Source of the DNA: Marisa cornuarietis
Lineage: Eukaryota > Mollusca > Gastropoda > Architaenioglossa > Ampullariidae
NCBI GenBank assembly: GCA_004794655.1
Contig: SMMW01000521.1
Span: 2,940,501-3,004,500 of the forward strand
DNA length: 64,000 nucleotides
Direction of reading: 5' to 3'
The notes beneath the pieces were generated by a model. It did no database searches. It saw nothing but the letters and a program-made list of their open reading frames with translations, and was not told the origin of the DNA. Both the position numbers and the translations under genes were made by a program. Below, piece by piece: positions 32,669 through 42,900 of the stretch (position 1 is the first letter of the stretch; each line of letters starts with the position of its first letter).

Positions 32669-32759
32669 GCCCAACCCTCCTCCTTCATCCGGGCTTGGGA
32701 CCGGCAGGTTACCCGGGGGGTTTCCAGGCGGAGTTGGACTGGAAAGTGAAATCTATTAA

Positions 32760-33340
32760 GTGAACGTAGATTTTAAGTAATATTTTAAGTGAATGGCTCA
32801 CTAACTGTAAATTGGTAATACTCGACTCAACATAAAGTAAAATAGACTGTATGTTTCAATATTAAACTGTGGACACAACCTAACAAAGAAGTACTTTGTG
32901 TGATTGTTGTTTACTAGTTGTTGCTTAACGGCCACCCAGATAATCTGCCTCAAGGTGATCCCCACAGTTATTCAGTGTGTACTGCATTCAATAAATGAAT
33001 CAATTATTAGAACTCATTAGACCCTCTGAAAATCCTTTGGGAAACCAGTAATTATGTCATCTAATCTTTGAAAATCCTGAATATGTAAAATGTTCTGTTG
33101 AATTTTGGTTTGGTAGTCTAAGTCAAAGATAAATTCCTCCTAAATTTTAGGAATCTTACATTAGATTGTCCATCGGGACTGGGTTTGTGGAACCCTAACC
33201 CCAGTAACAACATCCGTATAAACATATATATATATATAGCTGTGCGGCCAAATGGCATATATTTTTCTATGAGATTTACACGTGAATAAAGAAAGATGAA
33301 AACGACACTTTATTGTTTGTGTGCGCGTGGGTGCGTGCGA
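32760..33340. other. AT-rich stretch right of the LINE
   Basis: No gene or repeat family recognised; short TA run near 33224-33237. Confidence 0.4.
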
Positions 33341-33344
33341 GAGT

Positions 33345-33345
33345 G

Positions 33346-33418
<73 letters not shown>

Positions 33419-33420
33419 AA
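33345..33420 (+). repeat. (TA)n-(GT)n-(GA)n compound microsatellite
   Basis: Consecutive TA, GT and GA tracts. Confidence 0.9.
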
Positions 33421-33424
33421 GTAA

Positions 33425-33650
33425 GTAAGTAAGAGAAAGATGTTGTGTTTACCTTAATGGCAGTTTTTGATACGTTGTGCTTACCCCAAGAGAGTTATAA
33501 AAAATAAATAAAAGGAAAAGGAAATAAAAAGAAAAAATGGGAAAAACCGGACAAGGTAATTTACCAACAAGAGAGAAAGAGAGAAAAAGGAAAAAATAAG
33601 GAAAAAAAATAAAAATTAAACAGCAAGAAGTGACAAGAAAAATGAATTAT
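33425..33650 (+). repeat. A-rich-tailed interspersed repeat, copy right of the LINE
   Basis: Homologous at its start to 28127-28180 (TTGTGTTT, CTTAATG-CAGTT, TTGA-ACGTT) and also followed by an A/G-rich tail. The sequence just after it, ATAGTTTTCATGCAACCC (from 33669), is repeated at about 34939, again after an A-rich segment. Confidence 0.4.
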
Positions 33651-33700
33651 AAATTAAAAGTAAGCAAATAGTTTTCATGCAACCCATATACTGTGTCCAT

Positions 33701-33960
33701 GGGGCCACTATCAACAAAATATTTTTTATTTAAAGACATTTAGGTCTTAAATCTTCCTAGATAATCAGTGCACAACACTACATTACAACTTTTAAAAGCT
33801 ATTTTTTAATAAGATTGATCAAGCCAGACTATCGTTCCCGTCAGCACATTGTTCATGTGCACTTGTGCAACGAACATATAAATGGCACAGTCGCAATTTT
33901 TGTCTGCGTTTCTAAATTTGTTTCTTAAGAATAGTTTTAAAGTTCTAGAAACTAGCCCCT
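33701..33960 (+). mobile_element. MITE, copy 1 (degenerate TIRs)
   Basis: It starts GGGGCCACTATCAACA and ends CTAGAAACTAGCCCC, decayed versions of the terminal inverted repeats seen intact at 50809-51067. Inside it shares the TTTAGG(C/T)CTTAA and (T/A)GACTTTCGTTCCCGTCA-type blocks with the other copies. No clear target duplication is visible. Confidence 0.7.
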
Positions 33961-34132
33961 AAAGATACTAATGCCAAAGAATATATCAGATAAGCAGAAT
34001 AGATAATGTGACGTAGTCACCCGATAACAAAATACACCACCACTACTACTCGATCTTAGAAGACTGAAGACTTCCAAATTCTGCAAGCGGGCTGAGTATA
34101 AACATATTTGCAGTTGTTCTGCAAGGAACCTA

Positions 34133-34735
34133 TTGGGTTGTCGGAAAAGTCATGATGTATTTTTCTAAGGGCATTTATTGATATAAAAAAACAAAGATCA
34201 ATCAATGATATACTGACCGTTTTGATTGATAACCTTTTGTCATTTTTCGGTGAGCTTCATAATTCCTCGTTCGTAGAAAAACCTGTCTTTATCGGTGAAA
34301 ATCTGAACAAAGTGCTCATTTACAGCTTTATATGAATTGAACGTTATACCACACAAAGAGTTTGAATGAAACGAGAATGAAACAAGTCTGACGGTGCAAG
34401 GTGAGGAGAATATATGGTGGGTGTGGCGAGACATCCCATCCAAGCTCCAATAACTTTTGACTGGTGATCAAACTTATGTGTGGTCTCACCTTCTCGGGAC
34501 GAAAGACGACTACTTTACGATTAATGAGCGCTGAACGTTTCTGGATTCGTTCAAACAGTCCGATTGCCGACAGTACTCATTCAAATTGATAGCTTGGTTC
34601 CTTGGTAGAAACTCAAAAAAGACACAGCATCCTTAAAATCCCACCACACTGAGAGCATAGCCTTCCACTGATAAATGTCTGCTTTCGATGTCGTTTGAGG
34701 CGAATTATCATGTCGGGACCAAGACCGTTGTTGTA
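34133..34735 (-). pseudogene. Mariner-family DNA transposon relic
   Basis: The left end, TTGGGTTGTCGGAAAAGTCA, is a mariner-type terminal inverted repeat preceded by the expected TA (34131-34132). On the - strand, broken by shifts and stops, the transposase reads in order: ALINRKVVVFRPEKVRPH, QKLLELGWDVSPHPPY, then NEHFVQIFTDKDRFFYERGI with MKLTEK following, and QKVINQNGQYIID near the end. The segment that should hold the last catalytic Asp after HPPY is frameshifted. The N-terminal half and the other inverted repeat are absent. It is an inactive fragment. Confidence 0.85.
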
Positions 34736-35370
34736 AAAATGAAAAAAATTAAACTGAAAGAAGTGGCATATAGAAGAACAAAGAAAAAGAAAATAATACA
34801 AAGCAAAATCAGAAGGTAACACAATAAAGGAATAAAAGCAAAACCAAACCAGCATAAATTTTACTACACACCTATTTTTTCCCAAAAGTTCAGCTTTAGG
34901 AAAGTAGTGACATGCCTTTATGAACTTAAAGGGAATATATATAGTTTTCATGCAACCCATATAATTCATCCCTGGGGGATGGGGGCAGCTTTTAATAATT
35001 TTAATAAACGCGTGATTTATTTAACGAGCGAGCTCCTAGTACTTGGGACAACAACAAGACATGGACAACATACGAAGGACAGAAGGACAAACAACAGCAC
35101 TGATGACTAATAAAAGACAAATATAGAAAACCAAAGAGGAATCGGATAACAAGAAAATTCGTGCTTCTGCAGAGAAAGACGGGTAGAGAAGTTTGAAGAT
35201 GAACTAACCTTGTGTGTGACTTTTGTTAGGAATGATGCTCAAGGAAGAGTTGTGTTTCTTGTGCTCATTTAAAGGATTCGATGGGGGTGGGGGGGTGGCA
35301 GGTGGCGGATATGGAAGGGGAAAGAGTTCTATTGTATTGCTGCATTTTCACTAAAAATCCTATAATTGTA

Positions 35371-35587
35371 TGTTTTAATTTTAAACACTTTTAAGTCTTT
35401 ATTACAAAACCGGTGCACAACGCACTTTCAACAATTTTTTTAAACATAAAAAAGAAATTGATGAAGGCAGACTTTCGTTCCCGTCACCGCATATTTTTCA
35501 TATGCACTTGTGCAACGACTATAAAGGGCAAAAAACCCTTTTCGAAAAAAAGCTTTTACGTTTTGCTTTGTTAGAAGTCTTAAAGCC

Positions 35588-35657
<70 letters not shown>

Positions 35658-35812
35658 GTTTTATGCCAAGTCAGCAACTAAGGCTATCTCATGGCAAGAA
35701 CAATGTATATGACTATTCAAAGATTGATATAAAGAAATTTTACAGGTCTAGAGATTTCTCTTTTCTTAGTTCTTAAAGCCTTAGAAGCATGTTGAGCAGC
35801 TAGTTCCTGAAG
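35371..35812 (+). mobile_element. MITE, copy 2, interrupted by a later insertion
   Basis: ATTTTAAACACTTTTAAGTC near 35379 matches the block after the left inverted repeat of the copy at 50809, and GACTTTCGTTCCCGTCA and TGCACTTGTGCAACGA match copy 1. The right part resumes after the insertion as TTAGAAGCATGTTGAGCAGC, a decayed right inverted repeat. The left inverted repeat is no longer recognisable. Confidence 0.6.
35592..35770 (-). mobile_element. SINE-related insertion with (TTAG)n tail and 14-bp TSD
   Basis: A (TTAG)n tract (35587-35657) joins to GTTTTATGCCAAGTCAGCAA and CTAAGGCTATCTCATGG, which is the 3' end of the tRNA-derived SINE family. The remainder (35700-35770) does not match that family. 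TCTTAAAGCCTTAG is found at 35578-35591 and 35771-35784, a perfect 14-bp duplication. The element is therefore on the - strand, with a simple-repeat 3' tail and a different 5' region. It may be a second SINE, or a LINE piece, sharing the same 3' end. Confidence 0.75.
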
Positions 35813-35819
35813 ACTGCTA

Positions 35820-37700
35820 ACCTCGGGGTTTTCCCCTTATTATAAGTTATCCTTTCCTCAATGTGTCTGCTGTATGAAAGGGAGAGATTGAGAGACAGAA
35901 GAATGTGTGTGTGTGTGTGTGTGTCCGCGCGCCCTCGTGAAATTAACTTTGACTTTATTCAGTGTAGGCAATGGCCCATAACTGAAGAGAGTGAGCATAT
36001 ATATATATATATATATAAAATGTACATAAAGTAATATCCTTACTACATGTTTAACACCTTAGGCCTGACAATAATTAATAATTGATTGTACCAGTATATC
36101 GTAAATCTTGTAGATTGTTGTTGTTGTTGTTGACTTTGAAAGGGAAAGTGCTTCCACCTCTCGGTGATTTCACACTGTGGGGGATGGGGTCTTTGGGGAA
36201 TGTGGGTGTTGGGGAGGTGGGTGAGGGTTTGGGGGTGTGGGGAGGTGTGGGATTGAGGGTTGCTGTTTTTGTGGTGCCAGATGTGTCATTTCCTTTTTGC
36301 ACGTGCCCTCTATTTTTGTTGGTGTTTAGGTTTTCCAAGTCTGCGTTGGTGGTGTACTGTCTTTGTACCCTCTTTATCCGTTGTTGATCTACCAGGTTTC
36401 ATGGGTGTTTACAGTACTGCTGCCCTCTTTTCCTGCTGCTGCCGTTTGTTACCAGTGTTTATGGGTCCTTTTGGCAGATTTAGTTATTTTGTCTACATAC
36501 GGGGTTCAGCTTGTTTTTTTCCAAAAAAGATTACTCCTAGAAATTGTATCTGTGGACTGTAATCAAGAGTTGTTTGGTTTAGTGTTGATTTGTGGTAATT
36601 GTCTTCTGGTTTGGTGTTGAATTTGTGCACATGCAAATGAACATACCCAATAGCATAAGCAAATAAACATGCATGTAAACATGAAAGACGTGTGTATATT
36701 CGTGAATACACCCAAACAACATGTGGCCCCTGCCGAGAAAACAAATTTAATGTTTGATCTTCTGTTACCTGCTGCGGGGGGTGCCGACATCAGAAGTAGA
36801 TAAAGCATACGTTAACAGCTGAGCAGATCGCACATAAGCATACATCACTACACACATAAGTTTGCTGATGTACAGCAAAAACAAAAATCTTTTACGTGCT
36901 GACTTTACTGGTGACATCAGGTACTGATTTATTTTCGGTGCTCCAAGGGTCACGACCCACAGGTAGCTTGACTGTTCATCGACCGAACAGAAATAGCTTC
37001 CACATCACCCTCGAACGCGTGAGCGAATGAGACGTCACTGGCCATCAAAGGTGGCCTCATGAAAAACGACATCTCACGGGACCCTGTCTTCCTCCACACC
37101 ACCGCCACCAGTCTGTGCAGAAATCATAGAAGATAAAAATAATGAGTCACATGGACCGATATGGTTGTCCAACTTTTTTTTATCGCCATTTATGATTCAA
37201 TTTTTGGCGTTGGAAGTAACTGGACCTTCCAGCTTGTACCTTTATTCCAAAGCCGAAATCTTCAACCGAAAGCCGAGTTTTCTAACCGTCCTCTGTCCGT
37301 CTGCAGTATGATTAAAGAATAGAGAATATATTATTCTGACATTCAAATAGGTGTACTTTCGCTTGCCTGCCTAATTCTCTCTACTGCTCTTCCTCTCCCT
37401 ATCGCGTGATCGATTCTCGGCAAAATGGGTTGCCATGACACCAGGTGGTCCGTCCGTCTATACCTCATTTTCTCTCTCTCTCTCGTGCTCTGTTTTCTCT
37501 TCACTCATGATGAAAGCATACCTGTTACCTTTTCAAGAGACACCTTTACCGAAAGAGATTAACAGGTGCGATTCGTTTGACGCTGTCATCGTTATCTCCT
37601 CAGGGCTGTCGTCAGACGTGGTGTCTTCTTGTTTGACGAAGTAGAGGAAGCCACATAGGCGAAAAGGTGTTACAAGAACCTCCACAATGTTCCGTCTGTA
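35820..37700. other. Non-coding stretch
   Basis: No supportable gene. The - strand ORF at 36338-36075 is Pro/Thr/Asn-rich and comes from a G-rich + strand plus (TTG)n. A short - strand reading near 37665-37550 (FVKQEDTTSDDSPEE, ending SFGKGVS) looks somewhat coding but lacks a clear acceptor. TA and GT runs lie near 35995-36016 and 35905-35924. Confidence 0.35.
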
Positions 37701-37727
37701 CAAAATTGAAGAGGTGAAAATTGAGGA

Positions 37728-37975
37728 ATGCGGCCAGGTGGTTAGAAATCGACTTTCTGTGCGTCTTATACTAGCCGGTTCGATACCCTGTGTGGCGCAG
37801 TGTACGTCCCAAACTTGACGAGGAAGCTGAGTGTACAACTGAACCGATTAGAGTGTTAGGTGAGGGAGGCGGCGAACGGAAGAGTAAAAGTAAAACCTGT
37901 CCCAGAGATAAATGTGGTTGTCAACACGACCGTCACCTTATATTGCATACGAGACTAGATACACCAGCATAATGA
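37728..37975 (+). mobile_element. Second tRNA-derived SINE type
   Basis: The + strand head has CGGCCAGGTGGTTAGAAATC (A-box-like) and, 46 bases on, GGTTCGATACCC (a good B box). A GC-richer non-tRNA body follows, then a T-rich end near 38010-38025. It differs in body from the SINE family on the left. No duplication of the target could be fixed, so the right edge is approximate. Confidence 0.5.
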
Positions 37976-38718
37976 AATAGCCCAGTACTGACCCCACTAC
38001 CTAAAAGTGTAGTTTTTTTGTTTTTTGTTTTTGGGATGCTAACCCCTTTGATATCTGATTTTAGTTTCTCTCCTTGTCAAGTATGAAATTTTGCTTCTGT
38101 GTTAGCGTCAAAAGGAGAGGAGTGGAACAAACTAAATGCAAGAACTATCTGTAGCATCCATGGAGCAAGTAACTGTCTCAGAACAAATGGATTTAAAAAA
38201 AAATCTGTTGTCAGACCTGTCCCAAGAACTTTTGTCATTATTTGGTGATTTTTGTGTATCTTATGACATTAACACTGAACTCACCTCATAATCTACATTC
38301 TGTGCTTCACAATCACTATGAAATAATTGCTGTTTTATTTGATTTGTGTAATTTTATTTCTATATGTACGCCCGTAACTGTCCTTTATAATAAAGAGATA
38401 CTTTTGGGAGAAAGTGCCTTGGTTGTGATTGATGAGGAAAAAACACTTCACACGCATTTTAAGCCTCCCATATCCCGTACCCGTTACAGTTTTACAGTAC
38501 GGGATCGTTTTGTTTCGGGCCTGCTCAAGCGTGTAGCGCATTGCTGAGCCGAGTGCGTGGGCTCGGTTATTGTTTATTGGCTAGTGTGTGGGGTTGGGCC
38601 TGTTTGTTTGTTTTGTTTTTAGAATATATTTATTAATAAAGCACTATTTGGGGAAAAGATATGCTTGACGTAAACGGGAGTATCAGCAAACACGATATTT
38701 GGAGGAAAAAAATACTAT

Positions 38719-38790
38719 TAGCAGAGCGTGGTTTCGATCCACGGACCTCTGGGTTATGGGCCCAGCACGCTTCCACTGCGCCACTCTGCT
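38719..38790 (-). tRNA. Initiator tRNA-Met (anticodon CAT)
   Basis: The 72-base - strand gene folds fully: acceptor stem AGCAGAG/CTCTGCT, D arm GCGC-AGTGGAA-GCGT, anticodon arm CTGGG-CCCATAA-CCCAG, T arm CGTGG-ATCGAAA-CCACG, discriminator A. The first pair is A-U and the T loop starts with A and holds ATCGAAA, both marks of the eukaryotic initiator rather than the elongator. CCA is not encoded and there is no intron. A run of seven T (38713-38707) ends pol III transcription a few bases after the gene. It is intact, unlike the SINE heads. Confidence 0.96.
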
Positions 38791-38799
38791 TCTTGTCAC

Positions 38800-39925
38800 C
38801 ACTGTCGAAATTATTAATATATATATATAGCTATGTTTTACATACATAGTAATTTCTATTTCATATTGTATGTCTTTTTTATTCTTCACTAACAACATGT
38901 TTTAGTTTTATGTTGCTATTTAAGTCCTGTTTATTAATGGTGTAAATGTTAAAAAAATGATTCACAAAACTAAACATGGCGCCAATACCCACGTGTGCCG
39001 TGTATTATGTACTTGTCAGTGAAGATTACTCAGATCAAGAATCAGCACGCAAGCCTGAAAAGAAACCGTTTCTTGCTATTCTTACAACAATAAATGCCAT
39101 AGCTGAACACTTCATGATGCCTGTTAAACACTGGCATTCAATTTTCGTGTAGTCTCAACAGCTATGAAGTTATTAATCAACATTGTTTCATCTCCAATGT
39201 AATCTACAATAATTTTTGCTGACCAGGGTAAATTGTAATATCATTTGAGTGCATGTCGATTCATTTCTGGCTTTTGCATATTTTCTCTGACACTCGTTAT
39301 TATGTCATTCATGTTCGTTGTGTGAGATAAACAAGGAGCTAACTATTTCGCATGGAAGCAAGCTGACATATTATTTTGAAAACATATTTTCGCACTTGAC
39401 ATTATCGTGTTCAACAAATTCCTAACAGTGTGCGTTGAATTTGTCACAGTCTGTACACTACATAAAGTTCATGTTATCTGTGGTTATATATTGCAAAAAG
39501 TTATTTTATTAGTGAATGAATTACGTGATTGACATGAAGGTGATAAAACTAAGACAAGCTGACATGATATGAGGACACTAACCACATTCTGTCATTTCCC
39601 CTCCATTTTCCATGTAATGGATACATTTATTTCATACAGCATACTTTCTCAAGTAACATAACACATTATTTATCCCAAAGGACAATTGTCATAACTATTT
39701 CAGAGCCTGATTATAAATCAGTTGGAACAAAAATAAATTCTCAAAATTTATACCCGGACTAGTTTATTAAAACAAGGCCCATGTGATTATTGCTTTTGTC
39801 AGCGGTTTCATTGACATTCCTAACCTAAATCATGTTTATCTTTTTGATGCACCATTGCCATTTGATTTAATAACATAATGTGAAAGTGAATTCACAGCGC
39901 TTTTCAATCTTCTGTGGTAAAACAG
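38800..39925. other. Upstream region of SLC5A7
   Basis: AT-rich with no recognised gene. It should hold the end of the intron that precedes the first coding exon of SLC5A7. An untranslated first exon could lie here or further left, but none is clear. Confidence 0.4.
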
Positions 39926-39928
39926 ATT

Positions 39929-42900
39929 ATGGCTGTCAACATCGGAGGTCTGGTGGTCCTGGTAGCTTTTTATCTCCTGATTTTGATTATCGGAATCTTG
40001 GCCACACGATGCTTCAAAGTCAAAGATCAGCATACGTCAGTGATGGAGGCTTCCTTAGTGGCTGGGCGAAGTCTCCGTGGAGTCGTAAGCATTTTCACAA
40101 TGATCGGTAAGTGCTTTGTTCACTGATGATCTATTTGGGTTACAGAAGATGTGTACACCAGTTGTTAATGATGATGTGATACCGTATGGGATGAAGATTG
40201 TAAAAAAAAGTGTTAATTGCAATGATAATCTTGTTCTGTAAAATATATTAAGTACAGAGAGTGAGGGAAAGTTTTTTTTTTTTAATAACACTTTTCTTGA
40301 TCAATGTTGCCAATAAGGGTTAGATTTAAGCGCATGGATTACACTTCATCTGAAGTCTTTATGAAAGCTCAGAAAAGCTATTTGGATGATGAAGGCTTGC
40401 TGTAGTTTTGTGGAAACATTTTTCACTACATTCAGATGGGGATTGTTGAAGTAAAAGCTTGATTGTTGTCGGATTTTTCAGCAACTACTGTGGGAGGAGG
40501 CTACATTAATGGAACAGCAGAATCAGTTGCAACATCTGGTCTCGTTTGGACACTGGCACCATTAGGGATTTTCCTTGGATTAAACCTCGGTATTTCAAAT
40601 TTGTTACCACAGTAAAAGTAGTCATTGAACAATATCATGGCTTCACCTGGAGCTCTTCCTCAGCCTGCATAACTAACATCCTGACTGTCTACTCTGCATC
40701 TTATCACTATGTTCCTTTGTAAACTACACTGCCAAAAAGCTAATTAAAAGGTTTGGCGGGTGATGGTTATTAAACGCTGCACCCATGCTATATAGCTCAG
40801 TACCATTCTCAGCATGTGTGTGTGTGTGTGTGTATACATATGTGTGTGTGTGTGAGAGAGAGAGAGAGGGTGAGAGAGAAAGAATGCTTAATTTTAAAAG
40901 ACCCATTTCCCATATGCTTTTCTATTTGTGATGCGCTTAGGATGGGAGTGTAAAGCATGAAAATCCCAGATCCTGGGATTCCACAGTGTACAGGCATCAT
41001 CATCATTATTATCATCTGATTGAGAAGCTTCTTATTATTGTTCTTGTTCGTTTTGGATTCCTTTTTTTTTCTTCACCATTGCAAGAACTGTTGATAAGGA
41101 CAACCTGAAAAATCAAAAAGCAAACATATAAAAGTTGTTGAAGTTTAGAACAATGTAATAAAAAGAATATTAATGTAGGAAATAGCAGTCAGTGAGTGGT
41201 TTTGTAAACTGTTCATCACAGGGTAGTGAGTGTATTTTACCATCTTCTGTGAGCCAGGAGGACTGGTGTACGCTAAGAGAATGAGAGAGAAGAAGTATAT
41301 CACGATGCTGGACCCTATACAGAAATCATTTGGTCAGCTGGCGACTTTCTTGGTGTATGCAGCCTCTCTTTGGGGTGACTTGTTCTGGACTGCAGCCATT
41401 TTGTCAGCTTTAGGTAAATTCTGCTTTTATGATCACTCTTGTGAAAAATGTAGTAAGAAGTCTTTTGCCTACCCAAGACGTTAGAAGAATAAAGTACTAG
41501 TAGTGCTAATATTTATCAGATTGTTATTAATATTTGTGTTTTTTTAATCACACCTCTTAATTTTTTTTGCATTACATCACAGCCCTAAACATGATTTCTG
41601 TTTTATAAGCTAAAACATCTTTTATACATTCAGTGTGCAACTTCAGTAATGCTTGTGAAAGTCTGAAAAATATTTATCTTTAAAAGTGTCATTGATTTAA
41701 ATAAAAATGTGCCAGTGGACTACACCAGTCTCTAACAAGGTCCTACACATGATTTATAATTCAAAATTTTGCTTGGCAGGCACAAGTCTTAGTGTGATTG
41801 CTAATGTGCCTCTTGTGATTGCTGTTTGCGTGTCCGCTGGTGTGACAATGCTGTACACTGTGATTGGCAACATGGTGGCAGTAGCATACACTGATGTAGC
41901 ACAGCTGGCTCTTATTTTCATTGGTCTGGTAAGGAATAGGTTTGGCAGTATGTTAGAGAAGAATACAAAGTTTCTGAAGACATTAACCTAGTGAAAATGA
42001 TTTCTCCAAGTGTTCCTGCATATCTGTTTCTGCTGATTGCTAGGAGTAATAAATGCTTTGATAAGACTTTGTATTTCATATCTTTTCTAGATTTTGGTTT
42101 AGTAATTTCTGAACAGGATATGGGGCTGAACATTTTTCAGAGGGATGCAACTTCCACCTTATTGCAAGTTTGCACAAAATTGTGATGTGTCAACAGTCTG
42201 GCTTTCATTTAATCATTCCTTGACCTTCACAGTTATTAAAGGCTTCTGGATTTTAATTTAAGATGCTCAGTGAAGACAAGACGACTTTTATCGTGTCAGT
42301 TTTTTATGGTTTTAAAAGTGAAGCTTACAGAACAAAGAACTCACAGCCATCACTCAGTCATACAAATGTAAAGCCACAGCTCATCACACCTACACATATG
42401 TAACAATACACACACTTAACAATACACATTCACACTCAGTTATGTGCACCTCTTTTGTACTCACACACATGTTTGCCTTCTCATACATACAGAAATAAAT
42501 ATATGTGCACATGCTAAAAAGGTGGTTACACAGCAGCTGAATGAAGAGGGAATAAAACTGTTAAGAACCTTTTTGTCTTAAATAAGGAAGGAGGTGGTTG
42601 GAAGGGGGAGGGCTTAAGGCATTGGGATAATGGCAGAGGGCAAAAGTACTGAATGAAGTGTTGAGCCTAAAGTGCAGTACAAAGATCAAAACCTACATTG
42701 GCATAAATTTTCTTCTTTTAACAGGTAGGCAGTTTGCCTTTTGTCTTAACCAACAATCATGTAGCCAACATTGAGAGCACCAAAGACAAGTGGCTTGGAA
42801 GTCTGGATTTAGGCAGCATTTTTACTTGGGTTGATCTGCTTTTGGCCATGGTAAGGTACAAAAAAAAAAAGAGCTGTATTTATACATAGATATGCTTTAA

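Larger units (their letters stand above)
28585..32734 (-). mobile_element. Full-length I-superclade (Ingi-like) LINE with 13-bp TSD
   Basis: The element is 4150 bp long. TGGACTGGAAAGT occurs exactly at both borders, 28572-28584 and 32735-32747, a perfect 13-bp target-site duplication. Read on the - strand, it has a 267-bp 5' UTR beginning ACTCCGCCTGGAAACC, one long ORF, and only 16 bases after the stop, ending in (CAA)n directly against the duplication. The 5' UTR carries a perfect hairpin (8-bp stem, 3-base loop) at 32650-32668. A single ORF with APE endonuclease, RT and RNase H, and no ORF1, suits Ingi-type members of the I superclade; the clade is inferred. The intact ORF and perfect duplication suggest a recent, perhaps still mobile copy. 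Confidence 0.92.

Noticed and set aside
32650..32734. HDV-like self-cleaving ribozyme at the LINE 5' end
   Set aside because: The leader is structured, but I could not find a partner strand for a P1 helix starting at the first base, so the nested pseudoknot is not supported.
35587..35657. Telomere-like repeat
   Set aside because: The unit is TTAG, not TTAGGG or TTAGG, and it is the tail of a TSD-flanked insertion.
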